A stretch of DNA of 52,340 bases from Priapulus caudatus (Eukaryota > Priapulida > Priapulimorpha > Priapulimorphida > Priapulidae): NCBI RefSeq assembly GCF_000485595.1, contig NW_014577206.1:336419-388758 (forward strand), written 5' to 3'. The notes beneath the pieces are model-generated. The model ran no database searches. It saw only the letters and a program-made list of their open reading frames with translations, and was not told the DNA's origin. Of this stretch, positions 40,733-52,340 are shown piece by piece. A program made the position numbers and the translations under genes. Numbering within the stretch: position 1 is the stretch's first letter; each line of letters starts with the position of its first letter.

Positions 40733-41932
40733 CGTGTGAGTAGATAGATATCTAATTATGGACATGGATGCCATGCAGTAATCACACTGAGACTACGGTA
40801 TCGTCGATATCTGATCAAGTGCTGCCTGACTGCATAAATTAGCCTCATATAATCGAGGTTCGACAACGGATATTTTTTACTATCAACAATTTTTTTTTCT
40901 GACAGCAGAATAACAACTACCGCAATTTGACTTCGTCTATAGTCTCCGTTTTGGATTTGCCGTGTTCCAATTTGTCTTCCTAGAAGTCGTATCTTATAAT
41001 AATGTTGATCTCCTGCGGCCGGATCGCGTCGACCTTGCCAAATTGAAATTGCCAATGCCAAAATTATGGCTTCAGACAAATTATACGGTGAACATTGACG
41101 CTCCGTTCTTCTGTTGATTAAGCCGCTCATAATCTTCTTCATCTCGACCCGTAAGCTAGCTGCTTCGGAAACTCATCTAACCTCTCAATATTATGTTGTT
41201 GAGTTGTCTATTTATTGTTCTCTGGTGAGCTATAATAGCCATCGGCGGAATTTCGAGTCAACTTCAAAGTCGTCACCCGCGCGATGGTGTCACCATACAA
41301 TCAAGAGTCCAGAATAGAAAATATTATAATATATAATATAGATAATTTTCTATCATGAACTCTTGATACAATAAAACAATATAAACATATATGCACATGT
41401 TTATGTGTTTGTATATATCTATGGTGTCACGAAGAAGGCAACTTTCTCAGTTAAATATTTTTCTAGGCCAAATCAGCTAAGCAGCGCCTATTTTGCGAAA
41501 AGGCCCCGTGTATATGCATCTTGAGCCATTCATCCGCAGCATCTCCTGCCTCAATGGGGCTTCTGCACGATATTGATCCTTATTAGAGATATTACAATAG
41601 CAATCTTAATCTACGACTGCCTCGCCGATAAGCGAGCTGAAGCACGCTGCTAAATGGGTCAACTATATATGGACTTATATGATGATCATGCAGCCACCGA
41701 CGATTTAGAACAGAGATCTCTGCATGCGGCTGCAAATCTACGCGACTTCATACAGCATGCGAATAAGCAGGGGATTATGTGTGTATCTCCCACACGTTAT
41801 AGCCGTACTATATGCGTACGTTATGGGATCACGTCGCGCTTATTAATCTATAGCATAGATGCTAATATGTGTAATCTCATAATTCAATGAGAACAAATGT
41901 TTTATCTCACTCCTGATATATATTGCGTATAT

Positions 41933-41964
<32 letters not shown>

Positions 41965-44314
41965 TATGACTATATATATATATGAAGCCAGCAAACATTA
42001 GAGTGGGACAATAAATGATTGATGAATGAATAGCGTTCGTTTGAAATCTGCGTCTTGCTGGAAAGGTCTTACTGGCCCAGATCATGATGTAAGCTGCACA
42101 TAAAAACACAAATTTTCAAAAATATATAAGGGATTCGTCGTGAATTAGAGGGATCCTTGCTCTCTTACGGGTTCTAGGTGGATATTTTCAGCTTACATTC
42201 TAGGTTAAAATTAGCGCTACATAAAAGTTTCATGTTTCAATCACATTAGACAAACTAAATGTTTTTATGTTTTAAAACGTCAACGAGGTACAGTTGATTA
42301 CAACGACGGTAGCGCCAGCTCATACGCGCCACGATCTGAAAAAGTGCCAGAAAACGACTTTTTCAGCCAGAGGGCTATAGACCGGGGGGTGTTCTTACTT
42401 ATTTATAATTTAAAAGCCAAAAGGATTTGTAATACCTTATAAACGCATATAGCTTCAGTTATATTATAGATAAATTTGATCCTTAAACGATGAATCCGTT
42501 CGGTTAATAGCATATTAGCGCTATAAATATAATTGCACCTTTGTGATTAGCCTCGGTGCTGTAACGCCCTACAAAATATATTGGACAAATGCGCACTCTT
42601 TTCAGGGTGGCAGCCCGGTCGCCCGCGCGTGTCAACTCGCGCCGTCAAATTTCGTAGCGTTCGATGTATAATTATTCTATAACAATTAAATTAGTATCCG
42701 GTACACATTATGTGTGGGTATAGCGATTTGTTATACAGTAAGTGACAGTTGTATGCAGTAGTAAAATCTAGAGTCTAGTATGCCTTTAATAAACGAACCT
42801 ATGGGAAAATTAAAACGCCCGTAATTTTTATTATTCATCACAACCTGGCTCATTAATTACTAATAGTACTCATACGTTGATAGCAGCGATGATGAATAGT
42901 CAAAGCCTGCTCAAGTTTTACTATGTGGTGTATATAATTGAGAATTTACGTTACCGGGATGTGTTAGATTGTATTTATATATCCCATCTTAGACAACAAG
43001 AGATTAGATAATTATATTTAACAATTAGAATAACGTGTCTATTAGTTTAAATTATCGTACTTCTCATCGTATCAAGAAACAAGTCTTGTTACAAACTATG
43101 AGATTGTAAATATTTTGAAGACATGAACATGAACCATTTTGAAACCATGAACGGATAACTAAACGGAAAGCAACTGAAACAGGGAAAAGATTCGTGATCG
43201 TTAGGCAGGATTATACCGCGTAAAGCGATAACATTGCAAGGCTTCGCTTTCAGCCATGGCAACAAGAAACTCGTCATCATACATATGCCACCAACATTCT
43301 GACGCCGCTGTGTAATCACAAGCAATAATTAGGTCGCGTAAATTTTCCTGCAGCGAGACTGAGCTGCCATATAGTGCTATATATATACATTTACACTACA
43401 TCCTCATCTCATGATGACGAGGACATTAAACCACACATCATTTTACACACACGCGCGCCACGCACACACACACGTTCGCGTACGCACCCCGCTCGCATAC
43501 CCACCACCGTGGCCGCGGCGCACCACGCGCACGATTGCGCGTTGTACACGCACGAATCGCGACTGCCACATACACATGCCACACGCACGCCCACGGAAGG
43601 TATACGAACGCACGCATAACGTGCGGCCGCGTTGCGTCAGTTATGTGTATTCTTATAAATACATTTGTATAACGATATCGCCGATGCATCTTCACGATGA
43701 GTAATTGCATTTTAAGTTAATCTCAAATAACACAACTTGGTATGATTTTATTACTGCTCAGAAGCCGCTATACGATTCTCTCGTTATGGCGATACCTAGT
43801 ATCTCCCAGAAATTTGTCGTCCCGTTGCGGCAACGTTCGATCAAGCCACTCGAGTACCTGATATTGAAACTGTATGTAGTTATGGCATGCATTTTTCAAA
43901 CTGGCTTTTACATTGATTTCGCGCAGTGTCAAATATTTTACGCATTGTCATAATTAGCTAGAACTATTTACAAATTAGTAAAAATTGTGCCAGAATTCCT
44001 TAGTGCGCCAGTAAACGCGTCGAGGTCACGAAAATGCTATACCGTTACTTGTGCACGCGATCAGATCAAGGGCTAGATAGCATTGAGTGTCGCAGGTACA
44101 CATTATAACCTGCTTGTTAACGAAGCATTTGGTATATTATATCTCTGCGGGCGCGTGTGTACGTTACGTAATGAGACCTGCAACAATGACGAGTAGCTCT
44201 GGGTCAATGGGCAGAACACGACTAGGCTTCGATCACAATTGAATTCTTATAGCTCTAATTGCCAGCAATGTTGGCGGTTATGATATATAGCGTATACTAT
44301 ATAATATATATAAT

Positions 44315-44352
<38 letters not shown>
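40731..44352 (+). repeat. Block A', second direct copy
   Basis: Collinear with 28733-32276. Differences are mostly single-base insertions and deletions, becoming dense after about 42,100 (for example GCGCGTGTCAACTCGCGCCG against GGGTGTCAATGGCGCCG). That pattern fits uncorrected long-read sequence better than ordinary divergence. It ends in (TA)n and CGCGTCTTTACACGCG, the start of the inverted B arm. Confidence 0.9.
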
Positions 44353-45048
44353 CGCGTCTTTACACGCGAGTGGGATGAAGCGCCGGAGGAGCTTTCTTGA
44401 CCTTCTTTGTGAGTAGATGTAATACCTCATGAATCATATTATAGGCTCTTCGGGAGAGGATTCTCAATAGCCATAGCGAGGCACGATGTTTGTATAGAAG
44501 CGCAGGAAATTGAAGACTATAGAATGCGGTCAAAATTGAAAAGGCTTATAAAGGTTTTCGGGAGCAACTGTCGACGTTACATAATTTACTGTCATATATA
44601 GTCTAGTTTACCTTTGTTTTACCCTTCCTCTGCGAATGTACACACTAGAGTCGTAGCATCTGGTGGGCGGGGGCATGGTAAAAGAAGGCAGCTAAGCCAA
44701 CTAGATATTGGGCACCAAAATAGAAGCTCATAATAACTAAAAATGTGATAAATAATTAAATGTGATAATAAATGGGATAAATAATTATGTCGTTAGCTTA
44801 TAACCAGGCACATCTATATAAGAGTGGCTACCGGATCACTAGGCTGAAGGCGCTGGAAAGTAAATTGAAGCCTTTATAATTAATCGAAACCACACCGGGG
44901 TTTCGGTTTAAGTAGCTCTCTTATCCTTTAGAGATTCCCAACTCTCTCTCTCTTTCGCGCGCGCGCTCGCTCTCCCTCTCTTTCGCGCGCGCGCTCCGCC
45001 TCCCTCTCTTTCGCCGCGCGCGCTCCTCTCTCTCACCTCCCTCTCTTT

Positions 45049-45096
<48 letters not shown>

Positions 45097-47878
45097 CCTC
45101 CCTTTATCAATCTACTTCTTAGTGCAGAGTAGGCACATTATACGTGATCGTATATATGTATACACAGCTGCGTCGCCTGGCCACACTCGCTCTAATTATG
45201 ATCATGTATAAGGATTAGTTCGAGCAACCAATATATGCTGACTACCATGAGATCTAACTGTATGCTGACAGGTTATAGATCAATATCTATCGGCTGGTTC
45301 ACCAGCGGGTGGTTTCAGACATACGCGTCTATTGCTAAAGAATGACTCGAAAAAGCTAACTACGTACCCTATATAGACATATACTATTCTATTGCTAGGA
45401 AATTAATCGAGAAATCCAACCATGGGCTTTAAACCTATACGCGTCTATTGCTAGGTAGTGACTGAGCAAATCCAGCCATCTCTTTTTTGATCGTATCCTT
45501 TTGACCATCCATCACCCTTCATGATTCCGATCATCATATACTGTCATGCGCGCGGCTATTAACCACGATGGTTCGAATCGGTATTCCTTTAAACTGATCT
45601 AAAAATTCCATTGAATTGAACAATCTCTCGGGTATTGCTCCTAAAACGTTCCGACTGCTGTGTATTGATGGGGCTAAAAAGCTGAATGGCTCTGTTAATA
45701 GCTGACGTTAAACATACTTAATAGCTTCTTCTATTTCCGATAAAACGAATTCCTCTTTCTATCATATTATATATATATCTCTTTCTCTCTCTCTCAAACT
45801 CAAGCATCGATGTCGTTTGAAGCTTCAGACACACACATATATATATATTTATATTATATATAGCATAATATAATAGCTTCATTTCTTATTTGAAGCGTAT
45901 TGCTAATATTTTTCTCGTGCACGAAAACGTACACGAGATACGTTCATGCAAAAACTCTACGCTACTTACCGTGGTTTGCGTCAAACGTGTAGCTTGTAAG
46001 CGGTAAATTGCTGCGATGTCAACAACTTTAAAAAAGTGAAATCACGTTTCCGATAAATCCGAGCGTCGGCGTCCTATTTCTCCTCCGGTAGTCCCCCGCG
46101 CTACAAAGTAACGCCAACGTCAAATATCTACGACCACCCTCGACACTCGCGCAACACACACTCGACAACAAATTATTTATTTCCACAAAGCGCGTGACGG
46201 ATTTCCTTTTACATCCGATGTGTAATATGACTGTCAACGTCTAGGACACGAGGCGCGCGTGCGATGCCCGAGCATCGAGTCAATGCGGCGGTCGGCACGC
46301 GCAGGCTAAATGATCACTGACCGACGACTATAGCGTTTCCCTCGTGCGAGAGTCCGATCGTCGTGCACCGCCCGACGGAATGACCACTGTATAATTGTTG
46401 CCAAACGCGCTCGCGCTAACAATCGATATATTAGACGATGCGCCGAGTGCGCGCCGCCTGCAGCGGGAATCACCGGTGCGGCTTCACCGACATAAAGTGA
46501 GGGTCAATTGAAGTGTTTGCGCGCGTAGTAGTGAGTTCGGCTGTTGCCGGCGGCGGCGGCCTCGCGCGTGGTCTCCGGAGGCGCTGACAGCGTGCCAGAC
46601 GCGACCGGTCGCCGTGCGCATCAAGCGATCCGCCACCGCCTACCACATCGCGTGTACCTTGTGCGCGGGGAGTACGTACCTGGCGAGGTGTGTGTGTGTA
46701 TCTTGCTATATATTTCATGTACGTGGTACCGCCGCAGTGTACAGCGCAGAGGCAAAGCGACGGGGTATTGCTAATAACGTGAGGTTATTAGAGCTATGAT
46801 AATGATACGCCCGCGACTAACGAGGCGAAAGTAACATAACCACGCACATAAATAAATATATATATATCAAGAGTACATAATAGAGAATCTCTATTATATA
46901 CTCTTGATATATATGTATAGGCCTATTGTATAAACGTGTGTCTTAACCAGGACCGAGAACCTTTGGTGTCTCGCGAAATATGAAGCCATGAATTGAGGGA
47001 GGCCAAAGTATAGAACTGTCCCCTAAAGTTTTAAATATAATGCAGTCGTGGAAGAAGATTATCCAGTTTTGTGTTAACGTTAACAGGAAGTGACGCCCCT
47101 TTCTATCGTCGCTAAAATTGATCTGTGAGTAGGCCTAATTAGAGTGATCTGTGTTAATGAGTGTTAATTAGCTAATAATTAATAGGTGAATAAGGGCAAC
47201 TGAGAATAGTAGCTCTTAATTAATGTATTAATTAGCTTATTTATCAGGAAATTTGGGGATTCTTTGTGTTTTTATTGATAAATTATGGTTAGTTTTTATT
47301 GTTATTGTAAGAGGTAGGGTTAATTTGTAAAATTATTGTGAAATTACGTAGTAATTACCGGATAATTGTAGATTATAAGACTTAATTGGTTGGCTAATTC
47401 AGTTAATACTGTAATAAGTACATGACTTGAAAATTGTGGATTAGTATCGTGATGTCATTGTAAACATAAAAGTTAGTTAGATAAATATTTACGAGAACAT
47501 TATAGTAGAGATAATAGGAGTAAATATTTACTCCCGATATAACATTACTATTAATTGTCTGCTTTAGCCATCGTTCTTCTGTTATCTTATCTTATCTTTA
47601 GTTATTTCTGAATTACCACGTCATTATGCCAACAAGGTCTAATTAGTTTTCTTCCTTTGTGCATCACTAACACCACAAACACAACGAAATTTGTATGGAA
47701 CCCCGTCATATTAGATCTTAATAAGTGCTTTTTACAAAATTGGTGAGATTTTTTATATTTCTTTTTACATTTAATGTATTTGTTTACGCAGCTGTTTATT
47801 ACTTCTTTATCGTCTTTGGCTACATTTCCAAAGCTACCATATGTCATCAGCATCTTAGTAAACGTCATCATCATCATT

Positions 47879-47912
<34 letters not shown>

Positions 47913-50494
47913 CTACTAAAATATAATCACGATCCTCACTTTATTATCGCTTGTTTGTATGATTCGTACTTTATGATCAATAACCAGCAGGTTCTGGCAG
48001 CTAGTTTAGATAAGCCAAATTCTTAGGCGTCCGTAAGCTAATTTCACAGGACACATTCCACTGGGAACCTTGAATAAACGAAATTAATTAATTAATGGAA
48101 AAAATAGCATTTGCTTTTTTACGTTGGGACCTGTTGTGTACGCGTCTATTTGCTCCTGTCATGTCACTTTGCCCTGGATTCTCATATGCAAAACGCCGCA
48201 CACCATGACATTTAGGTGCCCAAGGCAGATCGAGATCTCAGTTACATCCAGCTAATGCATTCTTCCAATCAGTAAGAAACGTTGGAATATCAATATAAAA
48301 TGTCAACGTTAGGGAGCTGCGAGACGTCACATGCAGAAGCATGCGCTACTGACCGTTGAACAGAGTGATTATTTAAGAGACCCTCTTATCATTCATGTCA
48401 TCGTAGTCAGGATACATGTGTCATTTTCAGGCGTCATGTACGAACTGATGGGACGTTACATCCTAGCCATTTCCTGATAAGCACCGGTGATCTAACAGGT
48501 ATAGTTTCCCGTATATTTCTTTTACATAATGACACACGCATCGATCGATTTTAATAAAAAGATTTCTTGTCTGCATTAACTACCTCGCAGAGACGATTAT
48601 GCGTCCCGCTATTCTAATGTTGCACTATTCTTAGTAAAAATACATAGTTTGTACCACATTAGACTGAGTGTCGGTAAATACCAGTGCCTATAGGATATAT
48701 CAATAAATATAATGATGCTTACGACTCTTGCGATGCAAGTAGGTACTAATTTATTTGCCACGTAGCAACCGACGGAATCTTACATGACCATGCCAATGGG
48801 GGTAAAACGTCTATTAAGGATCGTAAGCAAAAACGTCGACTAGGAGCTCTTTCCAGCCTAGATGAGAAAGCGGGGATGATGCATTAACCAACGAGCAAAG
48901 CTTCTTATTTAAAAGTAGAATATTACAACAAGAGAATCCTCGGTAGCGCCTATAGCTGTTGCGTCAGGGATCAAGGTAGCACTAAGGTCGAATCATGTTT
49001 ATGTGGAATAGTGCATGGTCCCCCCCTACGCCAATCCAGATTAGAGATACGACTCCCTGCTCTTCTGCGGGGCGCTCTGAACCACCCTTCCACGCTCGAT
49101 CAGGATGTACCTACGTGCACCCTTCCATGCACGCCAAAACGAATCGATGCGAGCGCTCACGTTCTCTGAAGTCTGCGTCTCTGGCATTTTTTTATATTTA
49201 ATATAGAACACGATAAATCTCCGACTGTTATCGACCGCCAATCGCGACGTTTACATTGAGATATTTTTGTTGACACGGGCAAAATGGCCGCTCGCGCTAG
49301 CCCGCCTAATCATGGCCGCGGGAAAGCAAAGACACGCGGGCGCTCGGGTTTTATGTTGCGTAGATTGAGCGCAGCTAAGTGCCTTTGCGCGGGCTTCATG
49401 CGCAGTGCCGAGATCTAGTTAGGTCTCCGTCGTGTCGTCAGCTTTTTTAATACGATTGAGTCATTTCCGCCGGAGGCTAAGCTACACCTGCGGCCTCTCG
49501 ACATGCGAGTCGCTTTATGACCTCTTTACCGCGCGATATCGCGTGCGCGCAATTTCATCGCATTAGTTATGACTGTCATTTTCTGCCCCGTTAAAGTGAC
49601 GATGTCGTCTTCTATCTATATATCTATAAAATATACCGTATATATATACCTATATACACGGTATATGTGTAAAGCGATTTTACGTAAAAGCTAATCACTA
49701 ATGGCGCCAGATGCGTCCTCAAACTCATGGACGATAAGATTGTTATCAAGTTATGGAAAAAGACAAAACTTCTAGGAAATTTGAATCGTTGTACGCCGCG
49801 CCTAAATCGCTCGCTGAATATATAATATGAGCGAATAAAATATAAAGCGTAACTGTAATAAACGCAAACGAAATCCACTCCTACGTGGTTGGTATATACG
49901 TCCTATACTTCCTGTTCGGTCGCGTATAATACATCTCATTTAGAGTGTAGCCATATATCGTATACAGAAATGTTTCGATTGACCCACTCAATGCATGTAT
50001 ACCAAACAATGACGGGAAATTTCAAAATTTTGCGTTTAAGCCTATAGGTGCACCCTTTACAAAATGGTATCGCACCAGACATAGATCGACGCGGTTATAC
50101 TATTATCTCATACGTATTCCTTCTTAACAGCAGGAAATCTACCGAGATTTACACGTCTATGCACGTTCTGGGTTCATGCCGACCCCAAACCGAATGATTT
50201 TCGCTGGCCATGCCCTTGTCACCGCGAGGCAGGCGCGATTCATACAGCGTTGCATTTATCAGTGTTTAATTGCAGACTGGGAAACGACAACTAGATTACC
50301 GAAGATCGATACATTCGCGCAAATAGGCGTCGAATAGTAAATGGGGGAAATGGAACATACACATCTATTTGGCGCCCGTGCCCTGATTGCCTGCGCCCGA
50401 CGGCAGCACACACACACATAGTATACGCACACACACGCGCGCGCACGCACGCACGCACACGCATGCGCGCACGCATACACACACACACGCGGAA

Positions 50495-50533
<39 letters not shown>

Positions 50534-52094
50534 CACACACATACATGTGATGTGGATGCGCTTCTCTGTAATCCGCACGCCGACGATTGCTTGCTTCTGT
50601 GCGCATTTGCACCCGCGACCAATTACTTGTTCTCGCCGTCGCTTCAAAAAGCACGTCGACCTGTGCGGAAGCCCGAGCTATTACATGAACGAAGCGTATC
50701 GCCTGTCGGACGCGTGTGATTAATTAGCCGTCGGCAGTTTGGCGTGAATGAGGCACCGAGAGTGAGCGCCACCGGAACAAAGTAACATGCCATCGTCGAC
50801 AAGAGGGTATATATCTTTGAATATATTTTTCCCCTCGGGTTTCCTTAATGTTTGGACAGGGTTGTCGAGAGATATTTCGTCACAATAGTTTTAAACGTCG
50901 CCCGAGGTAAGGCTGTACTGGTAATAGTTGTGGTAATTAAACTTTCATTGCATAATGAAATTATGTTTTGCGAGTGTTTCAGAGCTGCTATTCATTTTGG
51001 GTGACTTTGAACACCTAGCCCCCGAGTTAAGCCTTCTATGTAAAACTACGAGGCGTGGTCGAAGGAACGCTCCCAGTTCTCTAAACAACATACAGTCGCA
51101 ATACACTTATCATAAATAAATCGTACAATCATATGTACCACAAACGAATTACAATGCGGAACAAGAAGCAAATGTTCTGACCATAAATATATAAAAACGC
51201 ATGCGTATATCTATATATATATATATTATATTCTGACTGCGGCGAAAACGCGAGAGTCGAGCGCGCGGATGCAGGTAGCTTAATTCGGACCTCGACGTGA
51301 CCCGCTATAGCTATACCCGCTATACTACTTAGCTAGCAAACTCTGACACGTACAGTGATGGATGCATGGCGCCGAATCGCGGACAAAATGGATATCCTCT
51401 TCGCTTAGCGGTGTTACTTATACTTAATTACGGGCAAGTATTGACGAGGCATATATTATATCGGCAGTACTTTACACTTACTTGCAGGGTCCCCGCCACA
51501 CGCGTCTGTACACTTTACCACTGTGCCAAATGCATGGGTTCCGCCGAGTTACCCCAACTGCCGAATCTGATGGAGGCAAATCTGCCGAATTCCAGGCTTC
51601 AGTCGGATTTTCCGTCGAGTTACCGCACCTGAAGAATCTGATATAGGGGCAGATCTGCCGAATTCCTGGCTAATCAGCCCGTCGGATTACGAGCGGATGG
51701 CCACATGCGTTGAAGCTCTATACGGGAAAAAACCGCTGATGCGTCGACAACCGACAACATCGTTTACACTCGCGTTAGATAAAATGAGCTGACGCGATGT
51801 GATTGGAATCTGGATAAGCGCATTGAGTCACGCTATCTTACGACTCCTCATTTTAATCCCTAAGCGAAGCACCGTTTTTTACACTTGCTATCCCTTGGTA
51901 ATAAATTTGTGACGCAACGGAATGTAAAAAAATTACAACTATATATACTGCATGATTTTATTATGTGACAAATACACTGTTAGCCGAGTAAGACGATTAG
52001 CATGAGAAGGCTATCGGCTCCGCCCAGATATATGGATTATCAAGAACTAATAATACATATCCATTATTAGCTCTTAATATAATTATGCTCACCG
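44353..52094 (-). repeat. Block B, right arm (inverted copy)
   Basis: Reverse complement of 32302-40690, about 0.65 kb shorter. The same landmarks appear in reverse order: (CT)n at about 44,940-45,092, the CpG-rich patch at about 45,960-46,760, a palindrome at 46863-46910 (here almost perfect), (ATC)n at about 47,862-47,911, (CA)n at about 50,408-50,535, and a palindrome near 52,035-52,080. Confidence 0.9.
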
Positions 52095-52254
52095 TACATA
52101 CAACGACCATACCAAATGTCCACACAATACGTACCGATTTGGCACGCGGGACAGTACACACGATCCATCAACGATGAGAGAAATTTATTGCTCACACACG
52201 CATGTAGACACGCACGAATACACGCACACACGTACGCACTAATGCACGAACACA

Positions 52255-52301
<47 letters not shown>

Positions 52302-52304
52302 GCA

Positions 52305-52336
<32 letters not shown>

Positions 52337-52340
52337 CACA
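52095..52340. repeat. Short unique tail and (CA)n/(CACG)n microsatellite
   Basis: Sequence beyond the inverted repeat. It becomes a CA/CACG array from about 52,190 to the window end. No gene. Confidence 0.9.

Noticed and set aside
28733-52094. A giant transposon with 8-kb terminal inverted repeats
   Set aside because: No transposase, no target duplication, an unmatched extra direct copy of the central segment, and error-like indels make an assembly artefact more likely.

Overview
The window looks like scaffold sequence from a bilaterian animal, most likely a marine invertebrate. It has spliceosomal introns, long dinucleotide and trinucleotide microsatellites, MITE-like elements and three typical metazoan genes. 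I cannot place it to phylum. Two readings are secure: a ciliated-animal distal-appendage gene (FBF1) and metazoan signalling genes (FAK and a G-protein gamma subunit).

Layout. Positions 1-11,300 hold the 3' two thirds or so of FBF1 on the + strand: 13 coding exons joining into one frame of 821 codons plus stop. Its introns carry minisatellites, a TA-flanked DNA transposon-like element and an LTR-like remnant. Positions 11,300-15,350 are gene-poor and contain a 231-bp MITE. Positions 15,601-18,693 (- strand) hold a complete focal adhesion kinase in a single uninterrupted, strikingly GC-rich exon. Positions 22,340-24,347 (- strand) hold a two-exon, 66-residue G-protein gamma subunit with a CTIL prenylation box. 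Its intron carries a partial duplicate of the terminal exon. FBF1 and FAK are convergent; FAK and the gamma subunit lie in the same orientation. I see no operon-like or functional link among the three beyond proximity.

From about 28.7 kb to 52.1 kb the sequence is mostly two blocks repeated: A (28,733-32,276), 25 Ns, B (32,302-40,690), a second direct copy A' (40,731-44,352), then B again as an inverted copy (44,353-52,094). The copies differ by very many small indels. The N run sits exactly where the inverted repeat would begin. This looks more like raw long-read gap filling of a palindromic or chimeric read than biology, but a real inverted duplication is not excluded. I recognise no gene in it, only microsatellites, small palindromes and one CpG-rich patch.

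The observations most worth following are the gamma-subunit exon duplicate that would remove the CAAX box, the single-exon GC-rich FAK with a repeated 3' end, and a dispersed family of short palindromes with ATCAAGAG/CTCTTGAT ends whose two arms match within each locus but differ between loci.
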